Notes under the pieces: model-generated | Databases searched by the model: none | The model's input: only the letters and a program-made list of their open reading frames with translations | What the model was told of the DNA's origin: nothing | Source of the DNA: JAPOXK01 sp965220315 | GTDB taxonomy: Bacteria > Chloroflexota > Dehalococcoidia > Bin125 | Direction of reading: 5' to 3' | Length of the DNA stretch: 64,000 bases | Assembly (NCBI GenBank): GCA_965220315.1 | Contig: CBDCPP010000001.1 | Coordinates: forward strand, 744,001 to 808,000 | Shown: positions 34,979-45,487 of the stretch, one piece after another | Position numbering within the stretch: position 1 is the stretch's first letter | Layout: every line of letters begins with the position of its first letter | Position numbers and translations under genes: made by a program

Positions 34979-35365
34979 GTGAAGCAAACGCTCGCTTCGA
35001 AGAGGCGCTTCGTCGCTAGGATATTGCGGCTTGCCCTTTTCACGGCTGTTCTTGGGGCTGTCGGCTATCTTGTCTTCGAAGCGGTCGATGGCTGGGTTTC
35101 TCCAAATAGTCTGCACGTCCGCATCGCTGAGACGCAGCACGAGATCGTCGAACTCCGCATGCAAGCCGACCAACTGGCTGCCCTCGCCGCATATTTGGAC
35201 TCAGATGAGTTCGTCGAACGTGTCGCACGGGAGGATTTGGGCTTCGTCCGTCCAGGTGAAGAAGCGTTTGCCGTGGAGGCGCCCGTGCGGCCCGGACTTC
35301 GGATCCTCCACGCGCCTTGGTGGGCCAACCTCTTGCCCGATCCGCGCGCACCGATCACGGATTGA
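34979..35365 (+). CDS. FtsB/DivIC-like septum formation initiator
   Basis: The 128-residue protein has one N-terminal membrane helix (ILRLALFTAVLGAVGYLVF), a coiled coil with heptad leucines (VRIAETQHEIVELRMQADQL), and the conserved end FVERVAREDLGFVRPGEE. These features define FtsB/DivIC, a bitopic scaffold of the division septum. The GTG start lies about 80 bases after the phosphatase gene, and tilS follows 24 bases later. Confidence 0.85.
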   Translation: MKQTLASKRRFVARILRLALFTAVLGAVGYLVFEAVDGWVSPNSLHVRIAETQHEIVELRMQADQLAALAAYLDSDEFVERVAREDLGFVRPGEEAFAVEAPVRPGLRILHAPWWANLLPDPRAPITD

Positions 35366-35389
35366 ATCTGCTGACTCTGGGCTCGATTC

Positions 35390-36430
35390 GTGACGCCCCC
35401 TCCTAACTTTCCTCACTCTCGTGTCATTCGCGCGATCATCCACCGCATCGAGCAGGCGATGGTCGCTGCTCTCGGACACGCTGGCGCTGCTCGGTTGCTT
35501 GTCGCCGTTTCCGGCGGCGCCGATTCCTCTACTGCGTTGATTGCCCTCACGGAACGCGCGGAGCGACATCGCTGGCGGATCGGAGCTGCGTACGTCGATC
35601 ACGGGATCGCCCCGCCTGAAGTCCGTACGGGCTTCCGCCAAGCGGTGCACGCGCTCGCGGTGGCGTGCGATGTTCCGCTGCACGTTGCCTCAGTCGATCT
35701 CAACGCTCAGCAACCTGGCCTCGAAGCCGCTGCCCGCTCGGCACGGTATGCGTGCTTGGCCGACTATGCACAGCAGTTCGGCGCGGACGCAATCGTGACC
35801 GGCCATACCGCCGACGATCAGGTCGAGACGATCCTGTTGCATCTGATTCGTGGCAGTGGGATTGATGGGCTCACGGGAATGCGCGCGCGCGCGCCACTCC
35901 CCACCGATCGCGCAGACGTCCCAGCCCTGATTCGTCCATTGCTGGCGATCACGCGGACCGAAACGGAAACGGTATGTCGCGCGTTCGGTATCGAAGCTGC
36001 TCATGATCCCAGCAACTGTGATCCGAGGTTCCTTCGCAACCGTGTCCGAGGCGAACTCTTACCGCTTCTGCGCGAGCTCAATCCGGCGGTGGGCTGTGCT
36101 CTCCGTCGGCTTGCAGCGACTACCCGGACCGATTTGGACGCTCTGGAAACCCTGACCGCACGTGTCCGGACCGCACTGGACGTTGAGCGCAGAGATACGG
36201 CGATTGAGGTGAGCCGTGTGGAGTTGCAAAGCCAGTCCACAGCCATCCGGCGGCGGCTGCTACGGACTTTGGCGCTGGAAGTTGGTGCTGCGCCGCTCAG
36301 TGCGGAGCGGACGATCGCGTTAGACCGGTTGATAGAGTACGGGGGCGCGACGGTCCAATTGGGGAATGGGGTGAGCGCCTGGGCGCGCGGTGATCGACTG
36401 ACGGTGGGCTGCGACTCGGCTGTGCAATAG
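35390..36430 (+). CDS. tilS: tRNA(Ile)-lysidine synthase TilS
   Basis: The 346-residue protein converts C34 of tRNA-Ile(CAU) to lysidine. It has the PP-loop LLVAVSGGADSSTAL, the VDHGIAPPEV region, EAAARSARYACLADYA, and the conserved IVTGHTADDQVETILLHLIR with GIDGLTGM and DPSN-x-DPRFLRNRVR. The C-terminal part is shorter than in E. coli TilS. The start is a GTG at 35390. The modification is essential for reading AUA codons. Confidence 0.93.
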   Translation: MTPPPNFPHSRVIRAIIHRIEQAMVAALGHAGAARLLVAVSGGADSSTALIALTERAERHRWRIGAAYVDHGIAPPEVRTGFRQAVHALAVACDVPLHVASVDLNAQQPGLEAAARSARYACLADYAQQFGADAIVTGHTADDQVETILLHLIRGSGIDGLTGMRARAPLPTDRADVPALIRPLLAITRTETETVCRAFGIEAAHDPSNCDPRFLRNRVRGELLPLLRELNPAVGCALRRLAATTRTDLDALETLTARVRTALDVERRDTAIEVSRVELQSQSTAIRRRLLRTLALEVGAAPLSAERTIALDRLIEYGGATVQLGNGVSAWARGDRLTVGCDSAVQ

Positions 36431-36508
36431 CATCGTTGTGTGGTCCGAGCGCTAACGCAGCGGCGGGAGCAAAAATTCACAGGGACTTAGATCCACACCC
36501 CGGCCGGA

Positions 36509-36538
36509 TTGACGCTCTATCTGCAGCGATGATACGCT
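36509..36538 (+). promoter_or_regulatory. probable rRNA promoter
   Basis: TTGACG (36509-36514), an 18-base spacer and TACGCT (36533-36538) resemble a sigma-70-type promoter about 190 bases upstream of the 16S gene. The -35 is near consensus and the -10 is weak. No FIS or UP elements were assigned. Confidence 0.45.
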
Positions 36539-36729
36539 CCATCCTTGCGCGAGCAACATTCGTGCGGGCGTTTGCCTGAGCGGTTGGGGCTGGTGGCACC
36601 TTAACAACTGGAGAGCGGAAGCACATGTGCTTGGGTGGACTCTGATACCCAGCGGCGTTGGGCTTGGCCTATCGTCGTGGGTTCCGTTTCCGAACAGATC
36701 CTGATCGCTTCGGCGACAGGTGTTTGGTT

Positions 36730-38230
<1,501 letters not shown>

Positions 38231-38415
38231 CTAGGGAGTCTTTGGCCGATGACCAATGCTGATCGTCGGCACTCCTAGGTCGATGGCAAACCATGGCATG
38301 CAGCCATGGTTCAAGTGTTCTTGCAGCACTCAGTACGTGTGCCTTCCGCTCTCCAGCGGTTCAGGTGTCCCAAGCCCGGCTCGCGACGCTTACTCTGCCA
38401 GCCGACGGCTCCTCA

Positions 38416-38492
38416 GGGCCATTAGCTCAGCTGGTTAGAGCGCAGTCCTGATAAGACTGAGGTCCCTGGTTCGAGTCCAGGATGGCCCACCA
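38416..38492 (+). tRNA. tRNA-Ile (anticodon GAT)
   Basis: The 77-base cloverleaf has acceptor stem GGGCCAT/ATGGCCC, D-arm AGCTCAGCTGGTTAGAGC, anticodon arm CAGTC-CTGATAA-GACTG with GAT, T-arm CCTGGTTCGAGTCCAGG, and an encoded CCA. It lies in the usual place in the 16S spacer. Confidence 0.97.
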
Positions 38493-38520
38493 AGGGCCCA
38501 CCCACGCGGGCGTGACCCGG

Positions 38521-38596
38521 GGGGCCGTAGCTCAGCTGGGAGAGCGCCGCCTTTGCAAGGCGGAGGTCAGGGGTTCGATCCCCCTCGGCTCCACCA
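38521..38596 (+). tRNA. tRNA-Ala (anticodon TGC)
   Basis: The 76-base cloverleaf has acceptor stem GGGGCCG/CGGCTCC, D-arm AGCTCAGCTGGGAGAGC, anticodon TGC in the loop CTTTGCAAG, T-arm with GGTTCGATCC, and an encoded CCA. It follows tRNA-Ile by 28 bases, the classic rRNA spacer pair. Confidence 0.97.
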
Positions 38597-38628
38597 TTGC
38601 TACAGAGCGCTAACCATTGGTGAGATAA

Positions 38629-38751
38629 GGTGCTGGTGATTAGAGTGCGATGGCCCCACCCGTTCCCATCCCGAACACGGTAGTGAAACGTCGTAGCGCT
38701 GACGATACTGGGGGGGCAACCCCCTGTGGAAAATAGGCCATTGCCAGTGCC
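38629..38751 (+). rRNA. rrf: 5S ribosomal RNA
   Basis: The conserved core GCGATGGCCCCACCCGTTCC and CATCCCGAACACGG are present. The 5' end GGTGCTGG pairs with the 3' end CCAGTGCC to close the molecule, giving about 123 bases. It begins only 32 bases after tRNA-Ala, leaving no room for a 23S gene. Confidence 0.93.
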
Positions 38752-38795
38752 GCTCAAAGCGAAGACCCGTCTTCGGACGGGTCTTCGCTTTGAGC
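38752..38795 (+). terminator. hairpin terminator after 5S rRNA
   Basis: A perfect 20-bp stem (38752-38771 with 38776-38795) closed by a TTCG tetraloop follows directly after the 5S gene. No long T-run follows, but the strength and position suit termination of the rRNA transcript. It lies just upstream of the aminotransferase gene. Confidence 0.85.
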
Positions 38796-38822
38796 CCTTC
38801 TGCCCTAGCCCTGCTAAGCTCA

Positions 38823-40085
38823 ATGTTCATGTGTATCAACGCCGAAGTCCTGCGCGCTCAACTCCCCATTACGCAACGCCTCGCATACTTCAACGCTGGC
38901 TGGTCTGGCCCTCTGCCCGACTCGGTGGTTAGTGCGATGCGTTCCCGCTTGCAGCTGGAGGCGGAACGTGGGCCTGCGTCGCGGGAAGCATTCATTGAAC
39001 ACCTCGATATCACTGAAGCCCTACGGCAACAGATCGCCGCAACAGTCGGTGCGCAACCAGCAGAGATCGTACTCACGCAGAACACCACCGAGGGAATGAA
39101 CATCGTCATCAACGGTCTGAACTGGCAACGTGGCGACCGCATCATTACGACGACTGCCGAGCATAGCTCCGGACTGATCCCGTGCTACTACTTGCAGCGT
39201 CGGTATGGATTGGACCTCAGCTTCGTTCGCACGACCGCGTCTGATTCCCCTGACGCCATGTTGGCTAAGTTCGCCGCCGCCATCATCCCTGGTACAAAGC
39301 TCGTCGTTCTCAGCCACATCTCATACTCCACTGGGCAGATCTTCCCCCTCAGGCAGATCAGCGAACTAGCGCACGAGGTCGGTGCCCGTGTCTTGGTCGA
39401 CGCAGCGCAGTGTCTTGGCCACTTGCCGTTAAACCTCGCTGCCAACGGCGTGGATTACTACGCGATGGCAGGGCATAAATGGCTTCTGGGGCCTGATGGT
39501 CAAGGCGCGCTCTTTATCCGACGCGACCTCATTGCTGACTTGGAGCCAATGTTCGTCGCCCACGCTGCCGCCGATTCCCTCGACTTCGAGGGTGGCGGCT
39601 TTCACCCTGCAGTCGACACGATCGCTAAGTTCACGCTCACATCGGCGAGCACCGCACTACGTGTGGGGATGCATGCTGCCCTCATGCTTTACAGAGACGC
39701 TGGTCCTGATGCCGCCTGGCAGCGCATCCAATCGTTGGCCGCCTACGCATCCGAGAAGCTCGCTCAAGTCGAGGGGGTCAGCCTCTTTAGCCCGGTCAGC
39801 CCCGAGCACCAGTCCGGTCTTGTCGCCTTCCGCATCGCGGGCTTGTCTGCCTCGCGAATCGCCGAGTATATGGAAGTACGAGAGGGGGTCGTGGCGCGAT
39901 CTGTAGCGGAGGTAGAAGCAGTGCGTCTGTCGACGCACTACTTCAACACCACGACAGAGCTTGATCGCGCGGTTGCTGTAATCCGCCGCATCGCACGCGA
40001 GGGGATTCCAGATGAGATCACAGGCGCACCGCCGTGGCACCGCTCGCCGCAACACTCTGCTGGACTAGCGCCGGGGTCCCCGTGA
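38823..40085 (+). CDS. aminotransferase class V (cysteine desulfurase-like fold)
   Basis: The 420-residue PLP enzyme has the class V pattern: TQNTTEGMNIVINGLNWQRG, TTAEHSSGLIPCYYLQRR, VDAAQCLGHLPLNLAANGVD and the PLP lysine in YYAMAGHKWLLGPDGQGAL, followed by F-E-GG-F-PAVD. It resembles isopenicillin-N-epimerase/SufS-like aminotransferases. The active-site cysteine loop of true desulfurases was not identified, so the substrate is open. The ATG at 38823 or 38829 is likely; further upstream codons overlap the terminator hairpin. Confidence 0.85.
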   Translation: MFMCINAEVLRAQLPITQRLAYFNAGWSGPLPDSVVSAMRSRLQLEAERGPASREAFIEHLDITEALRQQIAATVGAQPAEIVLTQNTTEGMNIVINGLNWQRGDRIITTTAEHSSGLIPCYYLQRRYGLDLSFVRTTASDSPDAMLAKFAAAIIPGTKLVVLSHISYSTGQIFPLRQISELAHEVGARVLVDAAQCLGHLPLNLAANGVDYYAMAGHKWLLGPDGQGALFIRRDLIADLEPMFVAHAAADSLDFEGGGFHPAVDTIAKFTLTSASTALRVGMHAALMLYRDAGPDAAWQRIQSLAAYASEKLAQVEGVSLFSPVSPEHQSGLVAFRIAGLSASRIAEYMEVREGVVARSVAEVEAVRLSTHYFNTTTELDRAVAVIRRIAREGIPDEITGAPPWHRSPQHSAGLAPGSP

Positions 40086-40192
40086 TAGACTTTCGTCTAC
40101 GTCATGGATAGGCCTGGAGTTGGCTCGCACTTTGGCGGTCGCTCCATCCTGCAGAAGCAACGCGCTTGACTGATCTCCCACCCCAGAACGAC

Positions 40193-41548
40193 ATGTCAAT
40201 GGATGATCTCCTCGCTGCGGAGGAGACCAGCATCAAGCAATTGAGCCGCGGGGATGTGATCGACGGCACTATTGTCAGTGCGGCCCCTGAGGCGATCGTG
40301 GTCGATGTAGGAGCCAAGTCGGAGGGCGTAGTCCCACCCAGTGAGATGCAGTCCTTGACTGCAGACCAGCGCGCCGCGTTGAGTACTGGCGATACCGTGC
40401 TGGTATACGTGCTCCAGCCAGAATCTGAAGACGGGCAGGTCACGCTCTCCGTCGACCGAGCCCGTGGCGAACAGGGATGGCGCGTCCTGCAAGATCGCTA
40501 CGAGATGGGGGAAGTTTTCGACGCGATAGTGAGCGGCTTCAACAAGGGCGGGCTGCTGGTCAACGTGGAAGGCGTGAATGCCTTCATCCCACTCAGCCAA
40601 GTCGTCGGCGCGAACCCTGACCGAGGTAACGACGGGAGCGGCCTTGCTGAGTACGTCGGCCGCAGTTTGCGCCTCAAAGTGATCGAGATGAACCGGCGCC
40701 GGAACCGCGTCATCCTCTCGGAGCGCGCGGCGCTACAGAAGTGGCGCGCCGAACAGAAAGATCGGCTACTCGCGGAGCTTAAGGAGGGCGAGATCCGCGA
40801 GGGCACCGTCACTTCGATTCGAAGCTTTGGAGTCTTTGTCGACCTTGGCGGTGCGGATGGTCTCGTCCATCTCTCTGAACTTTCATGGGACCGGGACGTT
40901 GATCCAGAAGAGATGTTCAAGATCAATGACCCAGTCAGCGTCTACGTGATGAAGATCGATCAGGAGAGCAAGAAGATCGGGCTTTCCATTCGACGGGCGC
41001 GTCCTGAGGAATGGGATGGTGTCGTCTCGAGCTATGCCGTTGGTCAGATCGTGCCGGGCGAAGTGACGAAGCTAGTCACCTTTGGTGCCTTCGCTCGCCT
41101 CGATGGTCCGGTTGAGGGCCTTATCCATGTCTCCGAACTTGTTGATCGTCGGATCACGCATCCCAAAGAGGTCGTCGCTGAAGGGGATGTGGTACCTGTC
41201 AAGATCGTGCGTATTGAGCGCGAACGCCACCGACTCGGGTTGAGCTTGCGACAAGCGCGGACCGAAGCAGAGCAGAAGGATTGGATTTTCAACCAGAAGG
41301 GTGGCCTTCACGAGCTGCCTGCTGATGTCGCCGAGAAGTACGGAAGACCTGCGGTCAGCACAGACCCCGACAGCGTTCCGGTTAAGTCGGCACAAGCGGT
41401 TGCAGAGATGCCCGCGGAAGACGAAACGGAATCTACTGTTGCCGATGTGACGCCTACACCACAACCCGAGCCTGCCACGGCTATGGAAGCGGCGCTCCAA
41501 CGTGCTGGACTTTCCGAGCAAACCCTTCGGCCCGACGATGGCAACTAG
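40193..41548 (+). CDS. rpsA: ribosomal protein S1 (four S1 domains)
   Basis: The 451-residue protein has four S1 RNA-binding repeats of about 70 residues: GDVIDGTIVSAAPEAIVVDV, GEVFDAIVSGFNKGGLLVNV, GEIREGTVTSIRSFGVFVDL with GADGLVHLSELSW, and GQIVPGEVTKLVTFGAFARL with GLIHVSELVDRR. A low-complexity acidic tail follows after about residue 385. The E. coli form has six repeats; four are usual in many Gram-positive-type and Chloroflexota genomes. It helps bind mRNA to the 30S subunit. ATG 40193 and ATG 40199 are both possible starts. Confidence 0.9.
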   Translation: MSMDDLLAAEETSIKQLSRGDVIDGTIVSAAPEAIVVDVGAKSEGVVPPSEMQSLTADQRAALSTGDTVLVYVLQPESEDGQVTLSVDRARGEQGWRVLQDRYEMGEVFDAIVSGFNKGGLLVNVEGVNAFIPLSQVVGANPDRGNDGSGLAEYVGRSLRLKVIEMNRRRNRVILSERAALQKWRAEQKDRLLAELKEGEIREGTVTSIRSFGVFVDLGGADGLVHLSELSWDRDVDPEEMFKINDPVSVYVMKIDQESKKIGLSIRRARPEEWDGVVSSYAVGQIVPGEVTKLVTFGAFARLDGPVEGLIHVSELVDRRITHPKEVVAEGDVVPVKIVRIERERHRLGLSLRQARTEAEQKDWIFNQKGGLHELPADVAEKYGRPAVSTDPDSVPVKSAQAVAEMPAEDETESTVADVTPTPQPEPATAMEAALQRAGLSEQTLRPDDGN

Positions 41549-41733
41549 CACATCTTTTCGCGTTCTAACTTCGTCAGCTCGCTAAAGGTGTGAGAGCCGT
41601 CCCCTCATGCGTGGTCTCCACTCAAAGGAAACTGCGTGCTTGACTGAAAGATCTCCAATGCGTGTCGGGCGAGCGTTTTCTAGACGCTGTTTCAAACCGC
41701 GTGATACTCTCGACTCGAAGTGGTGACACTGCG

Positions 41734-44283
41734 ATGGCCGATCGATTTGACAAGTTCACGGAGCGCGCACGGCGTGTGCTGACGCTTGCGCAAGAAGAAG
41801 CGCAGCGCTTTAACCACAATTACATCGGGACAGAGCATCTCCTGCTTGGTCTAGTACGCGAAGGCGACGGGATCGCTGCCAAAGTGCTGGCGAACCTCGG
41901 CGTCGAGACGGGAAAGGTGCGATCCGCCGTCGAGTTCATCATCGGCCGCGGAGACCGTGCCGTCCTTGGCGAAATCGGACTCACGCCTCGCGCCAAGAAG
42001 GTCATTGAGCTATCGGTCGACGAAGCGCGTCGCCTTAACCACCACTACATCGGTACGGAGCATTTGCTTCTGGGCCTAGTACGTGAAGGGGAAGGCATTG
42101 CTGCTGGCGTCTTAGAGAGCCTCGGCGTGAACCTTGAGCGTGTTCGAGCCGAGACAACGCGAGTCCTTTCCCAGACGACCCCTCAAACTGCCGCGACCCC
42201 TGGTGCCAGATCATCCACTCGCACGCCTACGATAGATCAGCTAGGTATCGACCTTACCGCCGCTGCCCGCAGCGAGTCACTGGACCCCGTCATCGGCCGT
42301 GAGAATGAGATCCAACGGGTCGTGCAGATCCTCTCGCGCCGCACTAAGAACAACCCTGTCCTCATCGGTGAGCCAGGCGTCGGCAAGACCGCTGTGGCAG
42401 AAGCATTGGCGCAGCGGATGATCAGCGGCGACGTGCCCGAAACCTTGCAAGGCAAGCGCTTGCTCACACTCGATATCGGCTCGTTGGTGGCGGGCACGAA
42501 GTACCGTGGTGAGTTTGAGGAACGGCTCAAGAAAGTCATTGAGGAGATCAAAGGGGCAGGGAATTGCATTCTCTTCATAGACGAACTCCACATGCTCGTT
42601 GGTGCCGGTGCGGCTGAGGGCGCGGTCGATGCCGCTAACATCCTCAAGCCATCCCTGGCTCGTGGGGAGCTACAGACGATCGGCGCGACCACCCTTGACG
42701 ACTATCGTAAGCACATCGAGCGCGATGCAGCGCTCGAACGGCGCTTTCAGACCGTGATCGTCGAAGAGCCTTCTATCGAAGAGACCGTCGAAATCCTGCG
42801 GGGCATCAAGCACAAATACGAAGAGCACCACAAGCTTGAGATCGAAGATGAAGCGCTCGTCTCCGCCGCGGAGCTGGCCGCACGCTATATCTCCGACCGC
42901 GCACTCCCTGACAAGGCCATCGATCTTGTGGACGAGTCCGCCTCCCGTGTACGGATCCGGCGCTCCTATACGCCGCCTGGCCTCAAGGAGGCTATGGTCG
43001 GCTTGGACGGTCTTCGCAAGGAGAAAGATGCTGCCATCAACGCGCAGCAGTATGAGCACGCTGCGGAGCTCCGCGACCGTGAACTCAAGCTTCAAAACCG
43101 CATCGCAGAGCTTGAGCAGGAAATGGAATCCAGCCGCACCAGCGAAGAGGTCAGTGTGACCTCCGAGGACATCGCAGACGTGGTCTCTATGTGGACCGGC
43201 ATTCCCCTCGTGCAGATCGCAGAGGAAGAGTCACAACGGCTGCTGAAGATGGAAGAGGCTCTTCATGGCCGTATAGTCGGCCAAGAAGAACCCGTCCGTG
43301 CGCTCGCCAAGGCCGTCCGGCGCGCGCGCGCTGGTCTGAAGGACCCCAAACGCCCGATCGGTGTATTCATGTTCTTGGGGCCTACAGGGGTGGGAAAGAC
43401 TGAACTCGCGCGCGCGCTCGCCGAATTCATGTTCGGTAGCGACGAAAATATGATTAAGCTCGATATGTCTGAGTTCATGGAACGGCACACCGTCGCGCGA
43501 CTCGTCGGTGCTCCTCCGGGCTACGTTGGCTATGACGATGGCGGTCAGCTTACCGATACCGTCCGTCGCAAGTCGTACTGCCTCATCCTGCTTGATGAAA
43601 TCGAAAAGGCCCACCCCGAGGTCTTTAACATGCTGTTGCAGGTCTTCGATGATGGACATCTCACAGATGCCAAAGGTCGTCGCGTCGACTTTCGCAACAC
43701 CGTAATAATTATGACCTCCAACGTCGGCTCGGATCTCATTCGGCGCGAGTCGACTCTCGGCTTCAGCGCTAAGACGGATGCAGCGCAGACGGAAGCGCAG
43801 ATCTATGAGCGCATGAAAACCAAAGTGCTGGAGGCGATGAAGAAAGCTTTCCGGCCCGAGTTCCTCAACCGGATCGATACTAAGGTGGTCTTCCATCCGC
43901 TCAGCAAGCCGCAGATCCGTGAGATCGTCGACATGATGCTGCACGACATTGAGAAGCAAGTCTTGCTGAAAGGCTTCAAGCTGGAGGTCACTCCAGCGGC
44001 GCGCGACTGGCTTGGCGAGAAGGGCTATGACCCCGAATTCGGTGCCCGCCCTCTGCGCCGCGTGATTCAGGAACGAATGGAAGATTCGCTTTCCGAGGCT
44101 CTCCTGCGCGGCGAGTTCGAGGCAGGTGACACGATCCGAGTTGGTATCGTTGAGGAGTCAAACGAACAAGGCATGACTGAGTCCGAGCTCAGGTACGAGC
44201 ACATCCCAGCGCCCACGCCTCCCGTGAACGAGGAAGCGGACGCTTCCGCGGAAGAGGAAAAGCCGGCGGTCGCGACGAGCTAG
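41734..44283 (+). CDS. clpC: ClpC-type AAA+ unfoldase
   Basis: The 849-residue protein has two Clp N-repeats (FTERARRVLTLAQEEAQRF, IGTEHLLLGLVREGDGIA and its repeat), AAA-1 with Walker A IGEPGVGKTAVA near residue 212, a UVR motif in the middle domain (EKDAAINAQQYEHAAELRDR), and AAA-2 with Walker A LGPTGVGKTELA near residue 549 and FRPEFLNRID. It feeds proteins to ClpP. Starting at 41734 puts the ClpN domain at the N-terminus (MADRFDKFTERARRVL); a longer frame exists. The C-terminus is acidic. It converges with rodA. Confidence 0.95.
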   Translation: MADRFDKFTERARRVLTLAQEEAQRFNHNYIGTEHLLLGLVREGDGIAAKVLANLGVETGKVRSAVEFIIGRGDRAVLGEIGLTPRAKKVIELSVDEARRLNHHYIGTEHLLLGLVREGEGIAAGVLESLGVNLERVRAETTRVLSQTTPQTAATPGARSSTRTPTIDQLGIDLTAAARSESLDPVIGRENEIQRVVQILSRRTKNNPVLIGEPGVGKTAVAEALAQRMISGDVPETLQGKRLLTLDIGSLVAGTKYRGEFEERLKKVIEEIKGAGNCILFIDELHMLVGAGAAEGAVDAANILKPSLARGELQTIGATTLDDYRKHIERDAALERRFQTVIVEEPSIEETVEILRGIKHKYEEHHKLEIEDEALVSAAELAARYISDRALPDKAIDLVDESASRVRIRRSYTPPGLKEAMVGLDGLRKEKDAAINAQQYEHAAELRDRELKLQNRIAELEQEMESSRTSEEVSVTSEDIADVVSMWTGIPLVQIAEEESQRLLKMEEALHGRIVGQEEPVRALAKAVRRARAGLKDPKRPIGVFMFLGPTGVGKTELARALAEFMFGSDENMIKLDMSEFMERHTVARLVGAPPGYVGYDDGGQLTDTVRRKSYCLILLDEIEKAHPEVFNMLLQVFDDGHLTDAKGRRVDFRNTVIIMTSNVGSDLIRRESTLGFSAKTDAAQTEAQIYERMKTKVLEAMKKAFRPEFLNRIDTKVVFHPLSKPQIREIVDMMLHDIEKQVLLKGFKLEVTPAARDWLGEKGYDPEFGARPLRRVIQERMEDSLSEALLRGEFEAGDTIRVGIVEESNEQGMTESELRYEHIPAPTPPVNEEADASAEEEKPAVATS

Positions 44284-44362
44284 CCTAGCTCAACTGTGCA
44301 CGACCCGGAACGCACGTTAGGCGCCTCGCCCTTCGTCCGTGCACGTCGTGCTCTCGATGCTG

Positions 44363-45487
44363 CTAGCGTTCATCCTGTCGCAGCAGAATGCTCTGTACGA
44401 TTCCCAGCGCCACGAACAGGACAAGCAGAGCCGAGTTCCCCACGCTGATGAATGGCAGTGGTACCCCAGTCACTGGGACCAGCCGAATATTCACGCCCAC
44501 AGCAACGAACGTTTGCACCGTGACCATGGTTGCGATACCCGCGACGATGAGTTGTCCCAACGTATCTGGTGCCTTCAAGATCGCGCGCAGCAAACGGAAA
44601 ATGAGGAGTAGGAACAAGGCGAACAACACTATTGCCCCAACGAAACCGAGCTCCTCGCCCAGCACGCTGAAGATGAAGTCCGTCTGCTGTGTTTGAAGGA
44701 AATCAAGCTGCGTCTGTGTGCCCTCCGTCAACCCCTTGCCGAACAATCCCCCTGCACCGACAGAGGTCTCAGCCTGCAATACGTTAAAACCGGTTCCCAG
44801 TTCATCCTGAGAGGGATCGATGAAGATCCGCACACGGTCGCGTTGATACTCGCTCACTCCTGTGATCAGTCCGAAGGGCACGAGGGCGAGGACCACCGTT
44901 GCTAGGATGGCGAACGCGCGCAATCGCGCGCCAGCGAATGCCGCCATTACGACCCAGATCACGAAAAACATTACCGCGCCGCCTAAGTCTGGCTCGATGA
45001 ATACGAGTCCTGCCGGTAGCGCCGCTAGTCCTAGCGATTGGAGGAACACCCTAGGCGCATGCATCTGATCTCGTCGGTCCGACATGAACTTTGCTAGGGC
45101 AACGATGGTCAGAACTTTCGCCATCTCGGAGGCTTGGATGGTCACGAATCCTAAGTCGAACCAACGGTTCGCAGAGAAGCGATCCGACCCCCAGAGGAAC
45201 ACGGCCACCAAGAGGATGATCCCAAAGCCGTAGGCAAACCAGCTAAATGTGTCGAGGAGGCGGTAATTCGTACGAGCGGCGAACAGCATCAGGACCACCC
45301 CGGCTCCGGCGACTGCAATGTGACGGATCACCGGCTCGCTGATCACGACCCCCGTTGCGCTGCGCGGGAGCGTCGCGCTATAGATCACCAGTGCCCCGTA
45401 GCCGGTGAGCACTAGCGCCACGACCAAGATGACGGGGTCGAAGTGTCGCCAGCTATATGACCGTATGGTCGGCCTGAACGTCGTCAT
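44363..45487 (-). CDS. rodA: RodA, SEDS peptidoglycan polymerase
   Basis: The 374-residue membrane protein has about ten hydrophobic helices and SEDS-family motifs. They include SDRFSANRWFDLGFVTIQAS with EMAKVLTI, the FIEPDLGGAVMFFVIW segment, GLTEGTQTQLDFLQTQQTDF and IFSVLGEELGFVG, and the end VTGVPLPFISVGNSAL. It polymerises glycan strands for side-wall growth with PBP2. Its start overlaps the PBP2 stop (ATGA), so the two are coupled as in the classic mrd operon. Confidence 0.93.
   Translation of the reverse strand: MTTFRPTIRSYSWRHFDPVILVVALVLTGYGALVIYSATLPRSATGVVISEPVIRHIAVAGAGVVLMLFAARTNYRLLDTFSWFAYGFGIILLVAVFLWGSDRFSANRWFDLGFVTIQASEMAKVLTIVALAKFMSDRRDQMHAPRVFLQSLGLAALPAGLVFIEPDLGGAVMFFVIWVVMAAFAGARLRAFAILATVVLALVPFGLITGVSEYQRDRVRIFIDPSQDELGTGFNVLQAETSVGAGGLFGKGLTEGTQTQLDFLQTQQTDFIFSVLGEELGFVGAIVLFALFLLLIFRLLRAILKAPDTLGQLIVAGIATMVTVQTFVAVGVNIRLVPVTGVPLPFISVGNSALLVLFVALGIVQSILLRQDER

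Noticed and set aside
38422..38932. Short frames over the tRNA and 5S genes
   Set aside because: They arise from structural RNA genes and have no protein features.
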